Positions 13,454 to 22,139 of a stretch of 64,000 nt of DNA are shown piece by piece (position 1 is the first letter of the stretch; every line of letters begins with the position of its first letter). Source of the DNA: Microplitis mediator (Eukaryota; Arthropoda; Insecta; Hymenoptera; Braconidae); the NCBI RefSeq assembly GCF_029852145.1, contig NC_079976.1, positions 18,807,117 through 18,871,116 on the forward strand, written 5' to 3'. Both the position numbers and the translations under genes were made by a program. The notes under the pieces are model-generated. The model made no database searches. It saw only the letters and a list, made by a program, of their open reading frames with translations, and was not told the DNA's origin.

Positions 13454-14212
13454 CTATGTGTCTCCGTCGAATTTAGAAGAATTGAATTTTCTATGTGCTG
13501 CTAAAAAATGACAGTTCACCTCATGAATTAAGGTTAACGGTATTAATGATTGAGTACCCGGGGGTTTTAATTTGATGATGTGACTTATTTTATGTGTCCC
13601 TCCGATGATACCTATGACCACCACTATTACTTTTAGCGCATCGCTAATGGCATAAAGTGAACCTTCATTTCCCCAAGCACGTTCACGCGCTATCGTTCGT
13701 AAAAAATCGTCTATTTTCGGGTGATGAATTTCGCAACCGTTTACATCTTGAACCGAAACAGCACCATGAGAAATTAATGATTCATAATAAGCATTATTAT
13801 GGAAAATATGATTTATAATAAAAAGTTTTGTTTCATTATATCTTTCTTCATCACAATAAATCAATTCAGCAAACGTCCTAAATAAGCAATTACCGTCACC
13901 TTTGACATTTTTCAAGATAAAAGAATCATTAAGTTTACGATTAATTTTAGTGTTTTCAATGGATAAACTTTCTATTATTAATTCGAATCGAGGATTATTG
14001 AAATTATTAGAACGATTACTTGACAGTTCTGTTAAATCTTTTCCAACAATATTGTGAATTTCAGCAGAAAGTTCACTTATGATTTTATAATTTTGTCGCA
14101 AAATTACCTCAATTTCTGTCATAGAGTTACTGCCTGTTATTTCAAGTAAAATTTGTTGGATTGATGAAGAAACTGATTTATGAATTTCATCTTTTTTCTT
14201 TCGATTTGACAC
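13454..14212 (-). CDS. Helentron OTU-family cysteine protease, first copy (252 aa)
   Basis: An uninterrupted frame. Residues 1-80 are polar and probably helical. The OTU core starts about residue 95 with FILKNVKGDGNCLFR, which holds the catalytic Asp and Cys, continues through WGNEGSLYAISDAL, and ends near residue 235 with HEVNCHFLAAHR, where the His of the dyad/triad sits. OTU proteases cleave ubiquitin or similar conjugates. In Helentrons the domain lies near the Rep/helicase and its role in transposition is unknown. The frame follows the endonuclease frame (14441-15370) on the same strand. Whether it was a separate protein or part of one polyprotein cannot be told, because frames change between the pieces. 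Confidence 0.8.
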   Translation of the reverse strand: MSNRKKKDEIHKSVSSSIQQILLEITGSNSMTEIEVILRQNYKIISELSAEIHNIVGKDLTELSSNRSNNFNNPRFELIIESLSIENTKINRKLNDSFILKNVKGDGNCLFRTFAELIYCDEERYNETKLFIINHIFHNNAYYESLISHGAVSVQDVNGCEIHHPKIDDFLRTIARERAWGNEGSLYAISDALKVIVVVIGIIGGTHKISHIIKLKPPGTQSLIPLTLIHEVNCHFLAAHRKFNSSKFDGDT

Positions 14213-14250
14213 ACGTTTAATAATTTTATTTAAAATATTTTTTCTCGTGA

Positions 14251-14502
14251 CTAATTTTTTTTTTTGCTTTTTGAAGATTTGTCTTCTTTGGAAAAATTTT
14301 TAATATTAGATTTACTAGTTATATTCGTATTTTTTTTTAATGTTTCTTCTATTCGAGAATCCACATAAATTGGTTTTGGAATAGAATTTTTAGATGATTC
14401 CAAATGATCAATCAAAGATCTATCACGCACTTTATTTGCTTTATTGCAAAAAAAAAATTGGCTTATAGTCCGAAGTAATACTCTCATAAGTACCTGACAC
14501 AT
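14251..14502 (-). pseudogene. Lys/Ser-rich linker between endonuclease and OTU
   Basis: This frame overlaps the end of the endonuclease frame by 62 bases. It carries a polar tail (residues about 25-83, rich in K, S, N) leading toward the OTU frame. It probably represents the inter-domain linker after a frameshift in an A-rich run near 14450. No domain is recognised. Confidence 0.45.
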
Positions 14503-15370
14503 AATCAGTTAAGTTAGAAAAAATCATATCAATTTGTGTATTAAAATTTGTCGTTGCAATCGCTGAAGACAAAACGCTTCTTAAATTCCGAGACTCATTC
14601 ATGTATTTTTCAAGCCATGAAACTTCATTGCTATAACAATCTTCATTAAAGTCACCGATAACTACTAAATTATCATCTGTTTTGCAGGAATTAATCATAC
14701 TATCCATGCATTTTATAAATAGTCCTCGAGTAGTGTGAGGTGACTTATAACCTCCTATGACAATTAAGTCATTTAGAGATAAAGTTACTAAATCAACATG
14801 TTCAATTCTATTTTCTGATTGCAATTCGCCAGTCACATTGTTGATGACAGAAATATCAAGATAATGTTTTTTATATACAAGCAATCCGCGGAGAAATTTT
14901 TTACCGATCTTAATTTGGTCATATCTATAGATGATTTCGTACCCATCAATAGAAATATCATCTGCCGGTACCGTACGTGTTTCAGCAAAAATCATAAGAT
15001 CTGCTCCATGAAACCATTTATCATTTCGAATACAGCCTATATTTTTATGCAAGGATAATGCATTGTGAAAGATGATTTTGATTCCATTCAATTCATTTAA
15101 CGGCTGCTCAAACGTAATCAAGTGTTTTTCGTTTTTCAAGCGTTCCAATTCAACTTTGAGATCACTACTATCATCTAAACGAACTGGCGGTGCGAAATTG
15201 CCATCGATGTAGAGGTTATCAGGATTAGTAACACGGCTATATGCAACATATTGCATTACTCGTGTCATACCTTTGTTATGAACCCAAACAGATCGATAAG
15301 TTTGACCTTGACTTTTGTGGGCTATTATACTTTCTGCAGAATTCAAAGGAAATTGTCTTCGAACAACCAT
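14441..15370 (-). CDS. Helentron helicase C-terminus fused to EEP endonuclease
   Basis: Residues 1-60 contain the last SF1 helicase motifs: AESIIAHKSQGQTY (motif V-like) and QYVAYSRVTNPDNLYI (motif VI with the Arg). From about residue 95 the frame turns into an endonuclease/exonuclease/phosphatase domain: FHNALSLHKN, then ADLMIFAETRT with the metal-binding Glu, VVIGDFNEDCYS (DFN motif), FNTQIDMIF and, at the end, SDYKPIFF, where SDH usually stands. The last catalytic His is thus Tyr here. A Pif1-type helicase fused C-terminally to this LINE-like endonuclease is diagnostic for Helentron/Helitron2 elements. The frame starts after a frameshift near 15360 relative to the upstream helicase. Confidence 0.88.
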   Translation of the reverse strand: MVVRRQFPLNSAESIIAHKSQGQTYRSVWVHNKGMTRVMQYVAYSRVTNPDNLYIDGNFAPPVRLDDSSDLKVELERLKNEKHLITFEQPLNELNGIKIIFHNALSLHKNIGCIRNDKWFHGADLMIFAETRTVPADDISIDGYEIIYRYDQIKIGKKFLRGLLVYKKHYLDISVINNVTGELQSENRIEHVDLVTLSLNDLIVIGGYKSPHTTRGLFIKCMDSMINSCKTDDNLVVIGDFNEDCYSNEVSWLEKYMNESRNLRSVLSSAIATTNFNTQIDMIFSNLTDYVSGTYESITSDYKPIFFLQ

Positions 15371-15379
15371 TTTTTACCG

Positions 15380-16620
15380 ACTGCGATATCAGTAACTACT
15401 ACCGGGAAAATTGGGACAAGATTCATATTTCTTAAATGAGATTCTTTAAGAAAATGTAAATTTTCGTTTCGAGTAGTTCGTCTGAAGATATCACTATCTT
15501 CAAAGTCTATCCAAAAAATAGTAATCTCATCTGAGCTTTTTTTTTCTAATTATATATTTTTTCTAATATGTCTTAAAACACCTGTTGCTCCATTTACTAG
15601 TCCTTGTTGTGTACTTATATTACGAGTTAGCATGACTTTAACACCAATTTTTGCATAAAAAGTCTTCGGTAAACAGCCAGTTTTATTTGTTGGCAACTTA
15701 TGAAGGGCGTCCAGAGTCTTTTCAATTGTTTTTTTACTCGACTTGTTTGAACCATGAATATGGTCATCAGCCTCATGCACGAATAGTTCACCTGGCATGT
15801 TATCAATTTATTTCTCATTAAAAGCATCAACGTCTTTATTTGTATGAAAAATATAAGCTGCGTCATGAGGGATATTTGTTAAGTTGCATCGTAAGTTGAA
15901 TAATTGTATGTCGCTTTCAGTCATTGTTCCCATAGATAGGTTATTTGAGGCATTAATGAAATTTACATCGTCTTGCCACATAACTTTGGTTAATTTATTT
16001 GATGCAAACAATGCACTGTATGTATGATCAGCAATATTCGGTTGAAAGGGTTTACCGGGATTTTCTTTATTCCACTAACTTTTTGTCTCTCAAATAATGT
16101 TGGGCCGTATAATAAATTGGCTTATCCATAATAGGCGGAAGTTGCCTTAAGTCTCCAACAAAAATAACTGATAAACCACCGAAAGGAAAATTGTTTCCTG
16201 TAATTTGTTGGAGGCGAGTATCGATTTGGTTCAAACGATTTCGACCAATCATTGAAACTTCATCTATAATAACAACTTTCACATGGCGCATTTCAAATCT
16301 TAATGATGTAACAACGCTAGAACTTAATGCTGGGAGGTTTCCTCTTTTATTATCCACAGGTAAAGTAAAGCAACTATGGATAGTAACACCTCGAATTACA
16401 AATGCAGCCTTTCCAAAAGGGGCAGCTAAAATAACTTTAGCTGATTCAACATCTGAACAACTTATTTCTTTGTTATAATAATCAGATATGGTTTGATATA
16501 AAACGTTGATTAGAAAAGATTTTCCAGTTCCCGCTTGGCCACAAATGACTAAACGGACTGGTTTATTAAGCTTTCAAGCATGTAAACAATGCATCGTTAT
16601 TTGGAGTTGTTGGTCATTGG
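15380..16620 (-). pseudogene. Helentron Pif1-like helicase domain (frameshifted)
   Basis: Reading from 16620 downward, the motifs come in order: GQAGTGKS (Walker A, about 16525-16548), FGKAAFVI (Ia), VVIIDEVSMIGRNRL (Walker B, about 16260), VIFVGDLRQLPPI (motif III, about 16150). Then ASNNLSMGTMTESDIQLF, HTNKDVDAFNEK, and KIGVKVMLTRNISTQQGLVNGATG (about 15580-15650). The last stretch, to 15380, reads SSDEITIFWIDFED and ends in GKKWLFED. At least three frame changes and several stops (including one directly upstream of Walker A at 16574) separate the pieces. The helicase would have unwound DNA during rolling-circle transposition. Confidence 0.85.
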
Positions 16621-17269
16621 CCTTCAAAAGTAGTTCTAAAATATCACTATTTTTTATCACTTTCGGTACACTTATCTTATAGTCTTTTTCTTTTGAATTA
16701 AAAGAATTATTGTTTTTTGTTTCAGGGAATATATCAATTAATTCAGATGGTTCAAATATTTTTTTAAGATTGAAGGCATTGCTTTCATCTTCATCACCGT
16801 TAACACCTAATTCAACTTCTTTGAAAATATCTTCAAGAAAACTTTCATCCATTTGATATATTAATCCTCGATTTTTTTCAATTGAAATCAAGTTTTTATC
16901 ATGAACTTCTTTTCTTTCGACAAGACTTAAACCTTCGATTTCATTTTTCTCGTCACGAAATGGTAAAAATAGTAGTAACCGTTCTCGATAATAATTGTTT
17001 TCATGTTGATATTTATTGTAATGGCGAGTTCGTAAAATTTTACGTTTTACACGTTTTTTCACATCGCTTTCCTCATCATAAATATCATTATCTTCATCAC
17101 AACTGTCACGTTCATCACCTGAATTCTGATCAGTTTTTGCTTTGAGTTTGTTGAGATCACTATATCCCGTAGCGAAATCAGCTAAGCACATCGATTCATA
17201 TCGCTTATCCCGCTTACAGTACTTTTCAATTATATTATCTTGATAGATATCTGTTGACTCAGGTGCCAT
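16574..17269 (-). pseudogene. Helentron Rep-helicase connecting region
   Basis: A 231-residue frame. An acidic stretch rich in D/E (residues about 45-70) is followed by a basic KKRVKRKILRTRHYN segment and then YYRERLLLFLPFRDE, which is typical of the region just before the Pif1 helicase in Helitron-type Rep-helicases. The C-terminal ITMHCLHA ends at a TGA, beyond which the same frame runs into Walker A, so a single stop separates it from the helicase. Confidence 0.75.
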
Positions 17270-17718
17270 TTTTGATAATTCTTTTTTCCGTTGAACAATT
17301 CGATTTCTTTTCCCATTGGAAAAGTAGGAACAAATACTCCAATTCGAGATGCTTTAAAGAATGGCAAATGAAGTACAAGAGCAGCAGCTTCTTGAGCTGC
17401 TAAAACTCTCGTATTAATAAATGCGTTTGCAAATTTCTTTACTTTTTCAAGGTTAGTAAAGTCTTCGTGAGCAAATTGCTCAATCAAAGTTCTGAATAAT
17501 TTTGCCATATCTTTTTCAACCTTTACTACATAATCAGTAAAATAACTGACACATGCATATGGATCACAGATAAATTGTATATCCATATTAGACTTCAGTA
17601 AATTTAGAGTGTCTAGATTGTATGCATTAACAAAAAATTCATTACTTTGGCGTCTCAAAAATACACGCATCGTTTGCAAAGAATATCTAGCAGCGTTAAT
17701 ATATTCATTTTCTGACAT
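17230..17718 (-). pseudogene. Helentron Rep domain, tyrosine (Y2) part
   Basis: The frame carries RRQSNEFFVNAYNLDTL, then MDIQFICDPYACVSYFTDYV, where two tyrosines three residues apart match the Helitron Rep YxxxY nucleophile pair, then KVEKDMAKLFRTL and a long helical segment including TRVLAAQEAAALVLHLP. It precedes the 16574-17269 frame and overlaps it by 40 bases, so the two are joined by a frameshift. Both tyrosines are present. Confidence 0.75.
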
Positions 17719-17730
17719 TTCAAGCTCTGT

Positions 17731-18207
17731 TCAAATTTGTGAGAAATAAATTCCTCGCGGCATCTCACTCAATTCATTAAGAAAATTTTTAACCTTTTCA
17801 TAGTTAGATTTTACTTTTTCATTTCGTTCTTCTAAGGGCAACTTAGTTAAAGTTTTCGTTTCAGGCATTGGCCATAAAGGATAGTGGAAACGGCATACTT
17901 TTAAATTTTTCGCACCTTTGTAGCACGTGAATGTATGTTTATGTAACTGGCATCCCATTACATATGGGTTATCTTTGCCTAATCGACATGTTATAAATTT
18001 GTCTATGAATTCAACGCATTTTTTTTCGGATTCATTATCATCGGAATTACATCTTGGCACATCTTTTCACCAAGCAACCATATGACGATGTAAGACTCCT
18101 TTTTGTTGGACTTCATCTTTAAAAGCATAATCTTCAACGTAGTGTTCATTGAAAGAACCATCTTTCTTTGTCAAACACTGAATTATTGTTGTAAAATAAC
18201 GATGAAT
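17731..18207 (-). pseudogene. Helentron Rep domain, HUH part
   Basis: From 18207 the minus strand reads IHRYFTTIIQCL, FNEHYVEDYAFKDEVQQKG and VLHRHMVAW. The HRH at about 18082-18090 is the His-x-His metal-binding motif of the rolling-circle Rep nuclease. A TGA follows directly (18067-18069). The frame then continues to 17731 with LHKHTFTCYKGAKNLKVC and CRFHYPLWPMPE, the cysteine-containing segment usual in Helitron Reps. Its N-terminal side is interrupted by the 1.9-kb element at 18210-20118. Confidence 0.8.
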
Positions 18208-18209
18208 GT

Positions 18210-20118
18210 CCCTGATTAAACAAAAGTATTTGACAGGATTAAAAAAATTTATATCCTTATGAATGCTATCGAATCCCGAAAATATGATTCAGAAGGATTT
18301 AACATGATTCAAATTTTTTAATTCTGTTAAATACTATTTAATCCTGAAAACATGATTTAACAGGATTTGAAATGATTTAAACTGTTAAATACTTTTAAAT
18401 ACTTTTTAATCCTAAAAAAATTATTTCAGGATTAAAAAGTATTCGGTAGCATTAGAAATTTTAAATGCTAGTTGAATCCTTTTATATCCTAAAAAGATAA
18501 TGGAATAAAAACATTATTTCAGGATTAAAAAGTATTCAATAGCAGTAGAAATTTCAAATACTAGTTAAATTCATTTAAATCCTAAAAAGATAACGAAATG
18601 TAAAAATTATTTCAGGATTAAAAAGTATTCGGTAGCATTAGAAATTTTAAATGCTAGTTGAATCCTTTTATATCCTAAAAAGATAATGAGATAAGAACAT
18701 TATTTCAGGATTAAAAAGTATTCAATAGCATTAGAAATTTCAAACACTGGTTAAATTCATTTAAATCCTAAAAAGATAACGAAATGTAAAAATTATTTAA
18801 GGATTAAAAAGTATTCGGTAGCATAAGAAATTTTAAATACTGGTTCAATCCTTCTATATCCTAAAAAGGTTATAAAATAAAAATATTATTTCAGGATTAA
18901 AAAGTATTTGGTAGCATTAGAAATTTCAAATTCTAGTTGAATCCTTTTATATCCTAAAAAGATAACGAAATAAAAAAATTATTTCAGGATTAAAAAGTAT
19001 TCGGTAGCATAAGAAATTTTAAATTCTGGTTCAATTCTTCTATATCCTAAAAAGGTTATGAAATAAAAACATTATTTTAGGATTAAAAAGTATTTGGTAG
19101 CATTAGAAATTTCAAACACTAGTTAAATCCTTCTATATCCTAAAAAGATAATTAAATAAAAAAATTATTTAAGGATTACTAAGTATTCGGTAGCATTAGA
19201 AATTTCAAATACTGATTAAATTCGTTTATATCCTAAAAAGATAACGGAATGAAAACATTATTTCAAGATTAAAAAGTATTCAATAGCATTAAGAATTTCA
19301 AATACTGGTTAAATCCGTTTATATCCTAAAAAGATAACGAAATGTAAAAATTATTTAAGGATTAAAAAGTATTCGGTAGCATAAGAAATTTCAAATACTG
19401 GTTCAATCCTTCTATATCCTAAAAAGGTTATAAAATAAAAATATTATTTCAGGATTAAAAAGTATTTGGTAGCATTAGAAATTTCAAATTCTAGTTGAAT
19501 CTTTTTATATCCTAAAAAGATAACGAAATAAAAAAATTATTTCAGGATTAAAAAGTATTCGGTAGCATAAGAAATTTTAAATGCTAGTTGAATCCTTTTA
19601 TATCCTAAAAAGATAACGAAATAAAAACATTATTTCAGGATTAAAAAGTATTCGGTAGCATAATAAATTTTAAATACTGGTGAAATCCTTCTATATCCTA
19701 AAAAGGTTATGAAATAAAAAAATTATTTCAGGATTAAAAAGTATTCGGTAGCATTAGAAATTTCAAATGCTAGTTGAGTCCTTTTATATCCTAAACAGAT
19801 ATTGAAATAAAAACTTTATTTCACGATTAAAAAGTATTCGATAGCATTAAAAATTTTAAATACTGGTTGAATCCTTTTATATCCTGAAAAGATAACGAAA
19901 TAAAAACATTATTTCAGGATTAAAAAGTAGCATAAGAAATTTTAAATGCTAGTTATCCTTTCAAATCCTCCTACTCCTTTCGATCATTTTAGTATTAAAA
20001 AGTATTTAATATGATTAATCGTGAATTTTGAAAAAGGATTTACAGTATTTAGCAGGATTTGAAAGTATTAAAATTTTAATCCTTTTTAATCCTGTCAAAT
20101 ACATTTTTTTACTCAGGG
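18210..20118. mobile_element. CCCTGA-ended transposon filled with a ~94-bp tandem array
   Basis: The left end CCCTGATTAAACAAAAG and the inverse of the right end CCCTGAGTAAAAAAATG share about 35 bases, including GTATTTGACAGGATTAAA. GT flanks both sides (18208-18209, 20119-20120). About 16 copies of a unit near 94 bp fill 18420-19930. Each has GGATTAAAAAGTATTCGGTA, then a GAAATTT(C/T)AAAT(G/A)CT segment, then an inverse-like AATCCTTTTATATCCTAAAAA, so the unit is partly self-complementary. Removing the element plus one GT restores the Rep reading frame exactly, which fixes the boundaries. It encodes nothing. Confidence 0.9.
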
Positions 20119-20522
20119 GTAACTTGCACAAGTTACTGGATTATTGTGTATTAATAAGTCTTTTTCATTTGGATCAAGTTGCAATGCATCACTTGAGCTA
20201 ATTTTTTTATTGTATTGCTCTCCATAGAGTTGTTGTAATATATGAACATTTTGATGCAGATTGCATGAAAATGTAAAAAATCCATTTGGTGTTCCAATTT
20301 GTGCCATTGCTGCTATCAAAAATTTTTTTTATCTTCCATGTAAGCAGGAGAGCCAATGATTGGCGTTAAAAATTTATATGCTTCATCTTTATTAACTAAT
20401 TTGTCAACCATGTCTCCGTCTAGAACATGTTTGGCCTGTAAAGACTCATTTTTATAGCTTCTGCGGGTAACAAAATTCATAGAATCTCTAGTTCGTTTTT
20501 GTACAGTCATTTGACCGAGCAA
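20113..20522 (-). pseudogene. Helentron Helitron_like_N region, C-terminal part
   Basis: Two overlapping minus frames. The first has RSYKNESLQAKHVLDGDMVD and IIGSPAYMEDKKN; the second, after a frameshift near 20316, has MAQIGTPNGFFTFSCN and ends in IHNNPVTCASY. These are standard landmarks of the Helitron-like N-terminal domain (GSPAY, GTPxFFxTFS, NPVTCA). The Tyr of CASY is the last residue before the inserted element; IHRYF on the other side continues it. Confidence 0.8.
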
Positions 20523-20582
20523 AAGAACGAAAGTTGGGTCATGACGACAACGAGGGTTTTTATGAGTGAGCCAAAGCTTGTG

Positions 20583-21312
20583 TCATTCATTAGCAGTTAG
20601 TATGTTCATTTCATCGAAAGGTTCACCTCCAAAAATTTGTGGATGACAGAAAATTTCATAGTAGGGAAGACTATACATTGGTTTCGGAATTTTGTTTTCA
20701 CCAGGCGCAATAATGCGAGTCAATTCTGCCATTTCACGATTTTGATCAATAACTAAAACGTTATCATTGTCAAAGTTTCCATCGCATTCATTATCTTCAT
20801 CTTCGTTTTCATAAAATTTCTGAAATAGTTCATTTTCAGGATCCAAAAGGAATTTTTTATCGTTTTCATCAACAATCAAAGGAAATTTTTCTTCAGTATA
20901 TTGGGAAAAAAAAATTCTTCATTTTTTAACACCATACCGTACGTATAATGTAGATTTTTGTAAAAATTTCATCGACTCTTTAACATCTGCAACGAAAATA
21001 TTTTTAGCCATATAGCTACTTTTATATTCTTTTTTACGTTTAATTTTAATTTGAACTAAGAGATAATTGTGGATCAACTGAAAAATGATGAAGAGGTACA
21101 ATTTGCAAAAAAGGCAACAAAGGTGATACCAATCGAACTCCAAGTGCACTTAAACGTTTCGAACTATCAGGGATTTCTATAAAAGAAAGATTTTTTGTCG
21201 CGGCTCTTTTAGGAATATCACCCTTTCTTAAACTTGTCCAACATTGAGTACAAAGAAAATTGGATTCTTTGAAATGATAAGCATGTTGGTCCATGCCAGT
21301 ATTAGTAATAAT
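20583..21312 (-). pseudogene. Helentron DUF6570-like region, first part after the giant insertion
   Basis: From 21312 the frame reads IITNTGMDQHAYHF, then SNFLCTQCWTSLRKGDIPK, RLSALGVRLVSPLLPFLQI and VDPQLSLS. A second frame (about 20919-21065) continues with LKRKKEYKSSYMAKN-like sequence, and a third (20583-20879) has an acidic tract followed by RIIAPGENKIPKPMY and PQIFGGEPF. The C-x-x-C segment and the SPLLPFLQI segment match the DUF6570-type region that stands before the Rep in many Helitron-like proteins. The first codons abut the 8-bp duplication of the 33-kb insertion. The upstream residues of the same protein are at 54616-55248. Confidence 0.75.
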
Positions 21313-21662
21313 TAGGGCCAGGAATTTGGTTTCGCTAAAAGACAGAGAAAAAAGATAGGCGGGGCCAAGTTCTCTGATTGGTTGCAAAAAATTTGATATT
21401 TAATTGTTTCTCGTAATTGACTGAAACCAGCAATAAGGTAAAAAATAAAAATCGGATTGCTGAACTGAACAGAAATAAGTTTCAAAGAAATAACAAGCTC
21501 AGCCTGCAGATTGAAGAGCCAGTTTTGCAATCCGGGTTTATTTCTGATCCAGGTTTAAATTATTATTGCTGGTTTATTTATATATTGTTAATTTATATAA
21601 ATATACTAGTAAAATTAATTTAAATTTGGATAAAAATAACCCCGGTTTGAAAAACTGGCCCT
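21313..21662 (+). repeat. Left terminal module of the giant element
   Basis: 350 bases opening TAGGGCCAGGAATTTGG and closing AAAAACTGGCCCT, so the module itself has short GGGCCAG inverted ends and looks like a hAT MITE. Its inverted twin is 54241-54590, of the same length and nearly identical. Confidence 0.85.
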
Positions 21663-22130
21663 GAAGCTGCTCGAGCGATAAATACGAGTCTCTATCACCA
21701 GAACAAGTTAAAAAAATAGAGTTTAGAGAGGAGTTCTGGGGCTTTTACAGGCTCTTAGGTAGATGGTTTTTATTTTCACCCATGTCGACGTTGAAGCTCG
21801 CCCGCATGGGTTTTCAGCTGCGACGGCTCAAGCCGTAAACGGTGGCTCCAAATAAATTTTTTGAGTTTTTACCAGCTCCTAATTAAAATGAAAATTTTTT
21901 TTCGCCCGTGTCAGTAGTAAAGCTCGCCCATGTAGATTTTTAAGTGCCCTTGCGGCTATAACTAGTCATTAGCGCTAGTTCAAGTTTTAGATTCACTTTC
22001 ATTCAAACTGCCGGAGCTTTTGCAAGCCCTAAGGAGGATAGTCTCGATTTTTTAACACCTGTCAATTTTAAAGTTCACCGTGTGAACTTTCATGTGTTCA
22101 TGCGATATTAGCTACAAAATAAGAGAATTG
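21663..22130 (+). repeat. Left subterminal repeat block
   Basis: About 470 bases of diverged ~170-bp units with landmarks AAGCTCGCCCG(C/T)(A/G)TG, GATTTT(C/T)A(A/G)GTGCC, AAGCCGTAAACGGTGGCTC and GGAGCTTTTGCAAG. The same unit recurs at 46600-46935, 49440-50600 and inverted at 53780-54240. Confidence 0.8.
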
Positions 22131-22139
22131 TAGCACAAC

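Noticed and set aside
18420..19930. Regularly spaced ~94-bp repeats considered as a CRISPR-like array
   Set aside because: Whole units repeat with point changes and no unique spacers; a eukaryotic TE context.
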